DNA from: Thermomucor indicae-seudaticae
Lineage: Eukaryota; Mucoromycota; Mucoromycetes; Mucorales; Lichtheimiaceae
Assembly: GCA_000787465.1 (NCBI GenBank)
Contig: JSYX01000628.1
Coordinates: 1-20,060 of the forward strand
Length of the DNA stretch: 20,060 nucleotides
Reading direction: 5' to 3'
The notes below the pieces were generated by a model, which did no database searches, was not told the DNA's origin, and saw only the letters and a program-made list of their open reading frames with translations. Shown here one piece after another: positions 1 to 9,441 of the stretch. Position 1 is the stretch's first letter. Each line of letters starts with the position of its first letter. The translations under genes and the position numbers were made by a program.

Positions 1-198
1 CACGCTCGAGAAGATGGTGACGAAGGACGAGCCCATGGTAACAAAATACATGCTGTGCTCATATGCAAAAAATGCAGCATGGTATGGAACAGAGACGTCA
101 TGGCTGCAATCAACTTCCGCACGGTTTTCCTCTATATGGCCCAGAATCAAAACGAACGCCCCATCGCATTTAAAAGAGCAAATTACGTCGCCGAGTAA
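1..198 (+). pseudogene. 3' end of a Fanzor/TnpB-like transposon nuclease gene (partial, left-truncated by the window)
   Basis: Frame 1 is open from the first base to a TAA at 196-198 and gives 65 residues. Near its middle is a C-K-K-C pair followed by the block VWNRDVMAAINFRTVFLYMA. This fits the last half of the zinc ribbon plus the RuvC-III motif (RDxNAAxN) that ends TnpB (OrfB zinc-ribbon) and eukaryotic Fanzor proteins, which are RNA-guided nucleases carried by transposons. The Asp of RDV would be the third RuvC catalytic residue; the usual Asn after it is Met here. The tail NERPIAFKRA resembles Fanzor-like tails I recall from Mucoromycota. The rest of the gene lies left of the window, so whether it is intact cannot be told. 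A longer-looking reading frame at 14-256 is out of phase with these motifs. The family call rests on a short motif. Confidence 0.55.
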
Positions 199-264
199 GA
201 CGGCGACATACCTTAACTTGTTAATGAATCAACCTGTTCGAAATTCGCAGAAATAGGCCATTTA

Positions 265-295
265 GAGTCCGTCTCAAAAATGTTTGCCAAATTTT
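265..295 (+). repeat. Left terminal inverted repeat of the mariner-like element
   Basis: This 31-bp repeat starts GAGTCCGTCTC and ends CCAAATTTT. It is a perfect reverse complement of 1194-1224 and is preceded by TA at 263-264. Confidence 0.95.
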
Positions 296-410
296 TTGAC
301 TCGAAAAAGTTCTTTCTTATGGAAGTTCATTTCTTGTTTCTCTGCGACACTTTTCTTATTTATGTTCGCATTCTTGAGATCCTGAGCTTTCTAACGCACT
401 TTTTCGCCTC

Positions 411-1009
411 ATGACGCCTCCATCTGACCATTTAACGCACTCTGGAGCTCGACTTAACCGTGATCACTGGGTCACTCTTAAAAGGGTTTACCAAGCTTTG
501 ACAGAAGGGATAGAAGCGGGCAACTTCGTCACGACCTTGGGCGCCCGCGACCTTTTAGCCAAGTTCACTGGCGTCAGTTCACGCATGGCAGCGACTGCGG
601 TTGAGTTGTACGATGAGGAGAAATAGCCTGATTTGTCGGTGCCATTGAGGGGACCAAAGACGGTCATCCCGAGGGAATACCTCCTCATGGTCCAGAATTT
701 CGTGGCCCAACGCAACGCGGAAGGTTTGCCAACTTCATGCAAACACGTCGTGACTTTTCTGGAAGGCACCGAATATGCCGCTTCTAAGGCTACGGTGGCC
801 AGAGATCTAAAACTCATGGGTCTGAAGTACGGAACAGGAAATGGACTCAGCATTTTGCATGATTCTCGGCAATCGTAACATACCGGAGAGCTTACCTGGA
901 AGCTCGGCTGGCCAACCTGAACGCCAGCGGCCTCTCAATTCTACCCGAAGTCTTTTTAGACAAATCCTTATTATCTCAAAATCAGGACGCCAGCGATTTT
1001 GAGGAATGA
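411..1009 (+). pseudogene. Remnant of a mariner-like DDE transposase
   Basis: From ATG 411 the frame gives 71 residues that look like the N-terminal DNA-binding part of a mariner-like transposase, then meets an in-frame TAG at 624-626. The same frame continues to 875 with the second helix-turn-helix (ATVARDLKLMGLKYGTGN, about 797-850) and stops at TAA 876-878. A frameshift near 874-884 moves the similarity to frame 2: YLEARLANLNASGL, then PEVFLDKS, where the Asp at 959-961 fits the first catalytic Asp of the DDE triad (VFLDES in relatives I recall). Within a few codons the sequence becomes DASDFEE and stops at 1007-1009, which resembles the normal C-terminus. The second Asp and third acidic residue with their flanks are missing. 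One nonsense codon, one frameshift and a large internal deletion make it non-functional. Confidence 0.85.
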
Positions 1010-1193
1010 GAAGCGATATCCGAATCTACGACGAGAAATAAAATTGGGTACCTTATCTTTACTGTTATGACAAGGTTACCATAGCCGGCCGCGTTCTGAA
1101 CGAAAAGCGACTATATAAGACTTGTGATGGTTGACTACATATCCAGAAAGTTTCGCATATGTAGCAGCAGTGGATGGCGAGAAACCGTAATTT

Positions 1194-1224
1194 AAAATTT
1201 GGCAAACATTTTTGAGACGGACTC
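1194..1224 (-). repeat. Right terminal inverted repeat of the mariner-like element
   Basis: Perfect 31-bp reverse complement of 265-295, followed by the TA duplication at 1225-1226. Confidence 0.95.
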
Positions 1225-1226
1225 TA

Positions 1227-3192
1227 TTTCTTTAGTGATAATTATTACTTTAGACAAAAATAGCAAGCATGCCATGAATACAGTGAGACAAGGGGCTTTA
1301 CTGAAGCCCCGGTTTCGACGCCACGACGGTTGGTCGGCACAGTATAAAAAGAGAAAAAGCTGGCTCTTGAGTGGCAGAGGCAAAAGCACTACCATAGAAG
1401 AAATGCGTGCGCAAAAAGTGTAGGTCACCGGATATAAGGCTACCCTTGAGTTTCTGCTGCTATATTTAAAGCGATACAGAAGTATTGATAGCGATTGGTC
1501 TTGCTGTCCTCTCGGAAAGACATAGGAGTATCGTAAGTAACGTTATTATCAAACTGGATGTTGATGGAGGTAAGGATTGCCCGACGCAATGAAAATTAAC
1601 GACGTGAACGGACGTCCTCTATTTAACGTTACTATCAGTGTGAGCGCTGCTGTCTCCTGTCTTATTTTTAGGAAGCGGTGCCTTAAAGCCGTTAGAGGAA
1701 CAGCTATCTCATTCAACTTCTGTTGCCATCTGGGTCAGTTGGCCAACTAGTAGTGCTAGTGAAGCGGACCAGACTGAAGTACCAACGTCAGGCTTGCAAA
1801 TTTTGGTGCATTTACTGCATGAAGAGCAGTAGTTGCTCGACCATCCGAATATAAATACGTAAATTGTGCATCGAATCAAGTGAAAGAAAAGCCTTTGACG
1901 ATGGATAAGATTGTATGCATAAACTGTTACGGGTGAAGGAGCGTTTGCTACACTTCATTCAAGCAATCGTTATTCGTATAGAATGAGGCTCGAGCTGCTG
2001 ATTGCAGAACAGCCGAACGACGTTATCTTCATGATCAATCCAGTGCCGGGTATTGTTGTGGTGGTCGTAATCGTATTTCCTGGAATTGTTGATTTATTAC
2101 CAGCAACCTTGGTAGTGTAGATTAGACAACTAGTGACTTCTCTGTTAAAGGTGACAGCATAATTGTGTTCCTATTATTGACCAGAGCAATAAGGCGATGA
2201 CATCCCCATGCATCCATGAGGGTAACCTTTAGACTTTCGTCTACCGTAATTTTACCGGAGATGCCAGAAAAGAGGAAACTGTCAATTGCGATCGAATCCG
2301 CTTTTTTCGTAGAAAACGAATAGCAAATACTGGTAGCAGAACGAATTTCCATTAATTGAATTGATTGACCAAAAATGCTAATCGTTGACATCGGTTCAGG
2401 CTCCTCGATTTAGTTATACACTGTTGGCTTACTTGAAACTTGGCTCTGGAAAATGAGATGGAATGAAGGTGACATTGTCTTCTCGGACAGGTTATAAGGC
2501 AAAACAAAGCATACAGAAACTGGCTTATTTTTTTTACTGACAAAATCTTGTTCAAATCCTTCTTGCTTCGAGCAGCGTATTTTTAGCTCATTTTCGGTCA
2601 CGCTCCTTAATTCTATCCTCTGACCGTCAATGAATGATCCTTGCTCATACCTGTACCTGCTGTGTGGATGATTGATTCATTGACAGATGGCTCAACATCG
2701 TCAAAAAGACCGGCACCTTCTTGACCTGCATACAGCAGTCTGACCGGGCCACGGAAATCATGCTTGGGCAGAAGTGCTGCTAAAATATGGACAAATATCG
2801 AAGAATACGAGGGAAATACGGAAAAGATGTGTATCGAAAACATACACTGCTACATTTGAGTATGACTCAAAACTACGATCGTCGTGCACAGTCTTCAGAA
2901 GGAGTGCGGTAATTTCAGAATCGATTAAAGTGTATGTGGCCTACGTGACCCAAATTTTCCCGGCGACATTGATATGCCTTGTTTGATTTGCTAAGGAGTT
3001 TGACAGATCATGGAAAACAACGAGCAGTGTATAAGGTACACAATTTAGAAGTGTTCCATATGTTGTGAACCCAACAGACCACGCGCCGTTTAACGGATCC
3101 ATTTGCGGTTCATACTCCGTGGGACATCCCTGTCCGAAAAAGCTCACGTCTTGCCATCAAGCCCTAAGCACATTTCCATCAACTTCCGCATA
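1227..3192. other. About 2 kb without a confident gene; protein-like minus-strand segments
   Basis: I recognise no intact gene here. On the plus strand, about 1283-1423, a short basic reading frame (containing FRRHDGWSAQYKKRKSW) could be transposon debris. On the minus strand, several consecutive segments between about 3150 and 2010 translate into plausible globular sequence, such as LLYAGQEGAGLFDDVEP (about 2670-2740) and ITVDESLKVTLMDAWGC (about 2205-2255). They are interrupted by stops and frame changes, and no normal-sized introns reconcile them. This could be a decayed gene or an unrecognised multi-exon gene. The right end must include the promoter of the DUF1640 gene starting at 3193. 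Confidence 0.35.
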
Positions 3193-4224
3193 ATGTCATT
3201 AAGCTTTTATCGCAGTAGGCTGCATTTGCGATTCCTGAACACTGCAGGTTTGTGGTGTTTGCGATGAGCAAAAACAGCAACCGTCATGCTGATCGTCCGC
3301 GAATTTCGAAAAAGGTCCTGGCCAAAAGCAAACCTGTCGACATTCGCAGCTACTAGTGTTACGGCGATACTTACGTAGTCGGACGGACGGCCACGCGCAG
3401 AAATCTCGGATACGTGCTGCCATGCCAGTTTTCGATGCCGAACGGTTTGCACAATTACTGGAGCGGGAAGGTTTTTCGGCTCGACAGGCACGGGCTGTCA
3501 TCAATGCCCTCGACGATGTCGTAGACGAGAGGTGATAAAAAACGGAGCATCACTGGTTAGTAACGAAAAATGGCTCTGTCTCTAAACAATACACGTTTTG
3601 GCTAGTACGAGCAATGTCACAGCGGACCTCGTCAGCAAAGCCGACCAAGAACAGGTACGACATTTTGTCTGCGTTGGGAGAATTTAAGACTAAGACATAA
3701 ATCACAAGACCATTCGTCAATACAAGGAAGATTTTGCAAGACTAAAGGCTGAAATCCAACAAATGGAACGACGCGATGTTGCAGAGGTCAAAACGGCGAA
3801 CGAGAAGCTGAAGTCAGAGATCGAAAAGCTGCGCAAAGCCTTGCAGGAAGAGATTGTACGGAGTCAAGCTGGCGTGCGTTTGGACTTGAACTTGGAGAAA
3901 GGGCGTATCCGCGACGAAACCATAGAACAACACGAACGGTTACGGAAAACGGATGATAAGATTGAGAATGAAATACGAGTTCTCAAGCAACAAATGGAAG
4001 GCATCAAATTGCAGATTCTTCAGTACATGATCGGTACGGAATGAAGGTGTCCTCATGTATATCGTATCAAAGTTAACGCACGTGGACGAATTTAGGCACT
4101 ATCACAGGAGCAGGTACTCTTGTGCTGGGTGAGTATAGAATAGTACATGACGGTTTCCTTAAAGGATACTAATGTTTAGCGTTCTTCCCTTTGGCGACTA
4201 GCGTACATGCACTTTTTCAGTTAG
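3193..4224 (+). CDS. FMP32: DUF1640/CCDC90 family mitochondrial coiled-coil protein (Fmp32/MCUR1-like), six exons
   Basis: Model: 3193-3247, 3357-3531, 3606-3654, 3709-4033, 4096-4128, 4202-4224 (219 residues; the family is about 200-230). The start gives a basic presequence (MSLSFYRSRLHLRFLN) suited to mitochondrial import. It is followed by the DUF1640 signature VFDAERFAQLLEREGFSA...INALDDVVDES, a long coiled coil, and the strongly conserved AGVRLDLNLEKGRIRDE near residue 150. The C-terminus GTLVLAY is the single inner-membrane anchor. Yeast Fmp32 supports cytochrome c oxidase assembly and animal relatives act on the calcium uniporter; the role here is inferred. Introns 2-5 each restore the family frame, and the last has a perfect TACTAAT branch sequence (about 4168). 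The first intron (109 nt) and the presequence are the least certain parts. An alternative acceptor at 4179/4180 would give a longer, unfamiliar tail. Confidence 0.85.
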
Positions 4225-5173
4225 TAGAATCAATTGTCGATATAGAAAAAAAGATATGCATACCATTCATGTCGACATACACCGCACGGCTATTTTTTTA
4301 ACGTAGAAAAGAGAAGAAGGCTTCCGTCAAAGTTATACAGGAAAGCTAGAATTGTATCTGTATATTGTATCCGACATCTCAGGTGCATTGTTCCTGTTAC
4401 TTAGCTAACTCCGTAGCCAAGTCGATCACGTGCTCCCTTGGTGTTCTCTCGTTGGCAGGTATTGTCATCATTTTTAACCATATCCTCTATTTAGTGCTGT
4501 TATGCTTCACACTCCAATACTATACACCAGTGACAAGACCCAAGGAAAGAAATGCTTGAAACAGTATAAATCGAGCAAAAATGTCGCTTATATAAAATCA
4601 ATCCATTTTTGAGTCTCGATTAATATGTCAGAAATGCGGTATGCTGAAGAAGCCGTGTTATAAGCAGGTATTATCACCAACAGCTTGGTTCGAATCGGAT
4701 ATCGCGACGATGTGTCTCGAAAAGGACTATTGGCTTTTGAAGAAATGATTGCGTTGCTCGAAACTGTCATTTTTCGCATAAAAAGCTAGTCCTTGTTTGT
4801 TTCTGTTGGAGGATTTGGGACGATTAGGGGGATGTGGCATGCGTTATAGTCGTTAAAAGACGTTTATATGGTATAGCATCCATCACCCCGAAAGTCCTCA
4901 TTCTTTATCAATCAAATCGCTTGCGGAAGCACTGTTCGCCCCGAGGTAAAGACTTCTTTCCGCTTTGATACATGAGAAAGTTACTCAAATTTGAATACAT
5001 CTTGTCAACTGTAATTTACGCGAAAACCCAGTTCAAGTCCTGTAATTTTTTTCTCACGCTTGGCGGTGACGGTCTGTACGAGAGCCTCCCGCTAGCCTGA
5101 TTTTTCTCCTGCCGACGACTTAACGCGGTTACTTTTCTTTTCGCTTCTTTTTTCGCTTAGCTTGTCGTTCGTC
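4225..5173. other. Intergenic region, no gene seen
   Basis: About 950 bp between two plus-strand genes. It holds AT-rich sequence and short open frames with no recognisable protein. A GGTTCGAATCG at 4687-4697 resembles a tRNA B box, but no cloverleaf can be drawn around it. The pyrimidine-rich stretch 5099-5160 just before the enoyl-CoA hydratase start is probably its promoter and leader. Confidence 0.6.
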
Positions 5174-6611
5174 ATGTTCAAGAACTTGATTAGCCCTGCC
5201 ATTGTCAAACCTCTTTCTGCGCAAAAGGCTGTACGCTCATTCAGCAGCGCTGCTATTCTGCGCCGTAAGTTCCTATACCCTTTTATGCTACTCGTACCAA
5301 GAAGTAAATATATGTATAATAACACAATGATTTTTCCCTCCTTGCCTTTGCAGAGGCGGCTGCAGCTGGTGCTACGGGAAGCTACACTCACATCCTCACC
5401 GAGACCAGGGGCAAGGTCGGCCTTATCACACTGAACCGTCCCAAGGCTTTGAACGCGTTGTGCAATGATTTGTTTGTGGAGGTGAATGATGCCTTGCGCG
5501 CCTACGACGCTGACAAGAACATCGGTGCTATTGTCATCACTGGCTCTGAAAGGGCTTTTGCTGGTAAGAACAATAGATAACTATGTCCTTTTCCCTTTTA
5601 CGTGCTAACAGCTGTTCATGACGATAAGCTGGTGCTGATATCAAGGAAATGAAGGACAACAAGTTTGTCGAAACCTACAAGACTGACTTCTTGGGCCACT
5701 GGGCTAAAATGACTGAGATCCGAAAGCCTATCATTGCTGCTGTGAACGGTTATGCTGTAAGTTGCCTGGAGAGATAATGGACTAAATTTGAGCAGAACCG
5801 TGGAATTCCGCTGACACATCCTTCCGTCTAGCTTGGTGGGGGTTGCGAATTGGCGATGATGTGCGATGTAAGTCTGGTGTAACGTGCATAAAGACAGACG
5901 CTTTTTACTTATAACTTTGACCCGTCTTAGATTATCTATGCTGGCGAGAAGGCAGTCTTTGGTCAGCCAGAGATTAAGCTCGGTATCATCCCAGGTAAAT
6001 AAGTTCACTAGATAACGTCGAAAAAAGTCTGCGGAAGCTGATATAATTATCGACTAGGTGCCGGTGGTACCCAGCGTCTGGTTAAGGCTGTCGGCAAGTC
6101 TAAGGCTATGGAGATGGTGCTTACCGGCTCTGTTAATCTCAGCGCCAACGAAGCCCTTGCTTTGGGTACATAATGCAACAAGTAATCTGACTTGGGGGAC
6201 GTCGACTGATTTCGTATCTTTTAGGTCTCGTCAGCAAGGTCACTCCTCCTGATCAATTGGTGGATGAAGCTGTCAAGACTGGCGAAATTATTGCCAGCAT
6301 GAGCCAACCTTCTGTCCAGATGGCGAAGGAACTTATCAACAAATGTATGTTGCTATCAAACAAGTGAGATTATTTGAGAATGGATTTACTAAAACAAGAA
6401 TATGAAATTGTAGCATTCGAAGTACCTCTTTCTGCTGGTCTCAGATGGGAACGTGTCTTGTTCCAATCGCTGTTCGGCACGGTAAGCGACAGCCACCCTG
6501 GTTATTGCTAAATTCAGATATACTGAGCAGCGATTTTCACTGTAGGCTGACCAAATTGAAGGCATGTCTGCCTTTGCAGAGAAGCGCAAGGCCAACTTCA
6601 CCAACCAGTAA
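5174..6611 (+). CDS. ECHS1: Mitochondrial short-chain enoyl-CoA hydratase (crotonase), nine exons
   Basis: Exons: 5174-5264, 5354-5563, 5629-5756, 5832-5867, 5931-5994, 6058-6165, 6225-6344, 6414-6481, 6546-6611, giving 296 residues (human ECHS1 has 290). All introns are GT-AG and each junction restores the crotonase sequence. The enzyme hydrates trans-2-enoyl-CoA to L-3-hydroxyacyl-CoA in mitochondrial beta-oxidation and branched-chain amino-acid breakdown. The N-terminus ([20 protein letters not shown]) is a basic, Ser-rich presequence. [12 protein letters not shown] and GGGCELAM supply the oxyanion-hole backbone. The two catalytic glutamates are E149 (GGGCE) and E169 (GQPEI), 20 residues apart as in the rat enzyme. 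GAGGTQR and the C-terminal FAEKRKANF are also typical. The coding frame looks intact. A possible polyadenylation signal AATAAA lies about 35 bp after the stop. Confidence 0.96.
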
Positions 6612-6644
6612 AAAAAGGAAATGACATCTGATTGTACATACACG

Positions 6645-6655
6645 AACAATAAAAA
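6645..6655 (+). terminator. Probable polyadenylation signal of the enoyl-CoA hydratase gene
   Basis: ACAATAAAAAA contains AATAAA about 35 bp after the stop codon at 6609-6611, before the convergent fasciclin gene. Position and motif only; cleavage is not shown. Confidence 0.4.
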
Positions 6656-6740
6656 AACCAAAAGATTTGTTACTGATTGCTGTACTGGAGAAAGCTTCTA
6701 ACTTATATTGATACAACGAGATCTGGCGTTATCTGGCAAT

Positions 6741-8373
6741 TTACGGACTACTTGGCTGGGCACCTGCTTGACCACTGGGTTGGCCACCTCCTTGTCCACC
6801 TTGTTGACCGCCACCTGCTTGACCACCCTGACCGCCCTGCTGTGGAGGAGTCAAAACTAACAGAAGGCCACTTAGTCTATGTGTGTCTCTATTTCCTACA
6901 CACGATCCGCTTACCATGATCAATTAGATGCATGACACCGTTGTCCAAAAGAATATTTGGTTTGACAACGGTGGCGGTATTATTCACTATACAAGGGTCC
7001 ATTTGAGTCTTCCCCTGTTTATCAACTCTTGAGATCCTCGGTTACCTCTAACAGTGGTCTGGTTCAACGGAGTAAAAGTCAAAGGCGAACCACCCACGGT
7101 TTGCACTTGGGTGTTTTGGGTGGCAAGTTGTGTCAAGTTGTCTGCATAATAGACGCCTTGAACGATATAATTCTGAATCAATTGTTGGGCTTGTTGCTGC
7201 TGCTGCTGCTGCTGGAACTGGTGCAGAACGACTTTGAGCATCTTCATGCCATTGCTTGTATTCATGCTTTGAAGAGCCTTGTTGATTGGAGCAAAGACGG
7301 TGATCTAATGCCATGTTTTTGTGTTGGACATAAAGAAAAACTGTGCAGGTTTGGTTTTCGGGACGGATAGACTTACGTTGACTGCATTGTCAATAGCGTT
7401 AGTGACGTTCGGGAATTGTTTGGACAACTTTCCAAGGGTCGAGATTTGGGAGACGTTTTGGACTACTTCAGAAGGCTTGCCAGGAGGAATCAGGACTATG
7501 ATATGTAAGAGATGTGATTAATGAAACTATCAAAAGGACAGATTGACGCGTATTACCGTTGTTTATGATATGAAGGACACCATTAGCGGCCCTGATATCA
7601 TAGAGCGTAACATTGGCGAACGTGTTTCCATTGCCAACAGTGTAACTGACCACAGTGTTGTTCTGCGAGGTACTGTTGTTGCCGCCTTGTGTGGTGGTGG
7701 TACCGTTGCTCTGAGCAGCCATGACATAGCCATGTTCTCCAATCACATACTGACTACTGGTGCTGTTGCTGTTACCACCCGAAGAACTTGAGCTGTTATT
7801 ATTGGTCGTCCCATTGTTCTGCACCACAACTGGCATGCCGAGACCGTTCTTATCCAGAGTTCGGTTCGTCAAGAGAGTATGCAATACTGAAGACTGATTC
7901 AAATCCTTGAGGTCATAACTGCCATTCACGATATGGTATTGGATCACATCCAAGACACTGTAGTTCTGGAGCGAGCCTTGCGTGAACGGGTTGACAGTCG
8001 CGTTACCACCATTCGAGCTGCTGCTATTGTTATTACCGGATTGTTGTTGAAGCATGGCCATTGCAGAACTTCCTTGAGACGTCGACGAAGAAGAGTTCGC
8101 GTTGCTGTCACCGCTGCTGCTACCACTGGTCATGTTGCTCTGGAGCTGTTCGAAAACTTGGTCGGACGGTACAAACACAGTAATGTTACCAGGCCCCGAC
8201 AAAAGATCCAAGATAGGCTGGTAAGTGGCATTGGATGTCAAGAGCTGCACAAACTTATAAGCTGGACTCAATTGGGTTGTGTTCAAGATACCAAGGATAG
8301 TCGTGTTTGTCATTTGTGCATGAATGCTTGTGACACCCAATGCACCGATCGCTAATAGTTTCCCAATCCACAT
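6741..8373 (-). CDS. Secreted protein with two fasciclin (FAS1) domains
   Basis: Exons in transcript order: 8373-7557, 7495-7377, 7304-7046, 7025-6915, 6856-6741, giving 473 residues. Residues 1-19 (MWIGKLLAIGALGVTSIHA) form a signal peptide. Domain 1 (about 22-276) has NITVFVPSDQVF and ends in NGVLHIIN. Domain 2 (about 277-440) has ITVFAPINKAL and ends in NGVMHLIDHVL. These are the H1 and H2 motifs of FAS1, a cell-surface adhesion fold. Domain 1 is swollen by Asn/Ser/Gly/Thr-rich insertions with many N-glycosylation sequons; domain 2 carries a Gln run (about 7220-7190). The tail (from about residue 441) is Gly/Gln-rich. No GPI or membrane anchor is evident, so secretion or wall association is likely. 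Joining exons 3 and 4 in frame requires removing only 20 nt (7026-7045), which is either an extraordinarily short intron or a frameshift. The other introns are 58-72 nt. Confidence 0.9.
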
Positions 8374-8578
8374 TATTTACTTGCGCAAGAAGAAAAGAGA
8401 AAGAGCAACTATCTCAGTTTCTTCCACACTCTTCCTCTCTTTATACCATGGATCTGCATTGTATCCAATCATTCTTAAAGACATGGGATGAGACGATCTT
8501 TATGCAGCGATTTATACCAGTCTTTCTATTTTTCTACCATCTTATCTCCATTGTAAAGGGTTTGCCCCCCACCGCAGC

Positions 8579-8602
8579 AGGGGATTGCAAAAGTGAAAGG
8601 GG
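8579..8602 (+). promoter_or_regulatory. Pair of AGGGG boxes upstream of the fasciclin gene
   Basis: AGGGG occurs at 8579-8583 and 8598-8602, about 210-230 bp upstream of the start at 8373. This pentamer is the stress-response element of yeast (Msn2/4). Whether it works in this fungus is inference, and two 5-mers close together can occur by chance. Confidence 0.25.
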
Positions 8603-8762
8603 ATCGACGAAAAAAAAATGATATCAGATTGTTTTCAAGTTACCATAGCTGTTTATCCACACTGAAACCGCGGTTACGCGGCTTCTTAAGCCAGGGATAA
8701 TCGCCAATCATCATCAAAATCCCATCTCTACCGGTTCTCGTTCAAAACGGACCCAGTAGGTA

Positions 8763-8789
8763 TCCGATTACACGGAATTTGTAATCGGA
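8763..8789. repeat. 9-bp inverted repeat (possible regulator site or hairpin)
   Basis: TCCGATTAC at 8763-8771 is the exact reverse complement of GTAATCGGA at 8781-8789, with a 9-base spacer. It lies about 390 bp upstream of the fasciclin start. It could bind a dimeric regulator; no known motif is recognised. Confidence 0.45.
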
Positions 8790-9441
8790 CGTTGTCGCAG
8801 AAACTCAATTTTTCCTTGCGACAAGCATTGTAATGATTAACGGATTTTCAAACATGTTTCTCATTATGGCAGAATAGTTTTTCCGACTCCGGCCAATCAT
8901 ATTGTTCAACGTGACCACCTGATGCAAGATTTCGAAGTCAGCGAGGTCTATAGGCTCAGACAAAGCTCTTGACGGATCAGAGTCACTTTAGCAGTTCGTT
9001 TACATACAAACTTGAGGTCCGCCTTCCAACTTTGCAGAAAGAGACGATACTTTGATATTGAAACAAGCACTATTGAAGTCATCAGGAAAGAACAAAATTT
9101 AGCAGTGTCAAAGACGGAGAGGCATCTAAATTATGCTCGAGAACTTTATCTGGATGCAAGAGGCCTTGAAGGGTAAAAAATCATATGTTACAAGATGGTA
9201 TATAATCAAACAAAAAGATGGGAATGGGGGAATTGTATATAATACATTCTATCTGTTTTGCTGTTGAGATCCTCCGTCTATGATCATGAAATGCCATATG
9301 TATAACCTTTGACAGTGAATGAGAGAGAGGGGGGGTATGCGAAACGTTAATTTTTTGTGTCCAGCTAATAAACCAGGTACAAGTCAGAACTCTATTCTTG
9401 CCATTTCCCACAAGAGGCCAGCTATCTTACCTTCAAGTACT

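Larger units (their letters stand above)
263..1226 (+). mobile_element. Defective Tc1/mariner-like DNA transposon (non-autonomous, about 960 bp)
   Basis: The element is bounded by perfect 31-bp inverted repeats (265-295 and 1194-1224), each flanked by TA (263-264 and 1225-1226), the target-site duplication expected of the Tc1/mariner superfamily. Inside, 411-1009 reads as a broken transposase: N-terminal helix-turn-helix segments, the start of the DDE domain up to its first Asp, then directly a short acidic C-terminal end. Most of the catalytic domain is absent, consistent with an internal deletion of several hundred bases. It could move only with transposase supplied by a full-length relative. 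The perfect match of the two ends suggests recent activity or recent trans-mobilisation. Confidence 0.9.
8374..9441. other. Intergenic region with the fasciclin-gene promoter
   Basis: About 1.07 kb with no recognisable gene. It contains the upstream region of the fasciclin gene (which reads leftward from 8373) and the 3' flank of the RGS gene (which ends at 9442). Visible signals are two AGGGG boxes, an inverted repeat at 8763-8789, and a purine run (GAGAGAGAGGGGGGG) at about 9322-9336. Confidence 0.55.

Noticed and set aside
14..256. 80-codon plus-strand open frame at the left edge
   Set aside because: It overlaps the frame that carries the CxxC and WNRDV motifs and has no recognisable content; it is a shadow frame.
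4180..4301. Longer last exon of the DUF1640 gene using the acceptor at 4178-4179
   Set aside because: It gives an unfamiliar 40-residue tail; the acceptor at 4200-4201 gives the compact LVLAY ending expected for the family.
4687..4697. tRNA-like B box GGTTCGAATCG
   Set aside because: The five bases on either side of TTCGAAT do not pair as a T stem, and no A box or acceptor stem fits.
7029..8355. Several plus-strand open frames opposite the fasciclin gene
   Set aside because: They are mirror frames of low-complexity Asn/Ser/Gln codons on the minus strand.
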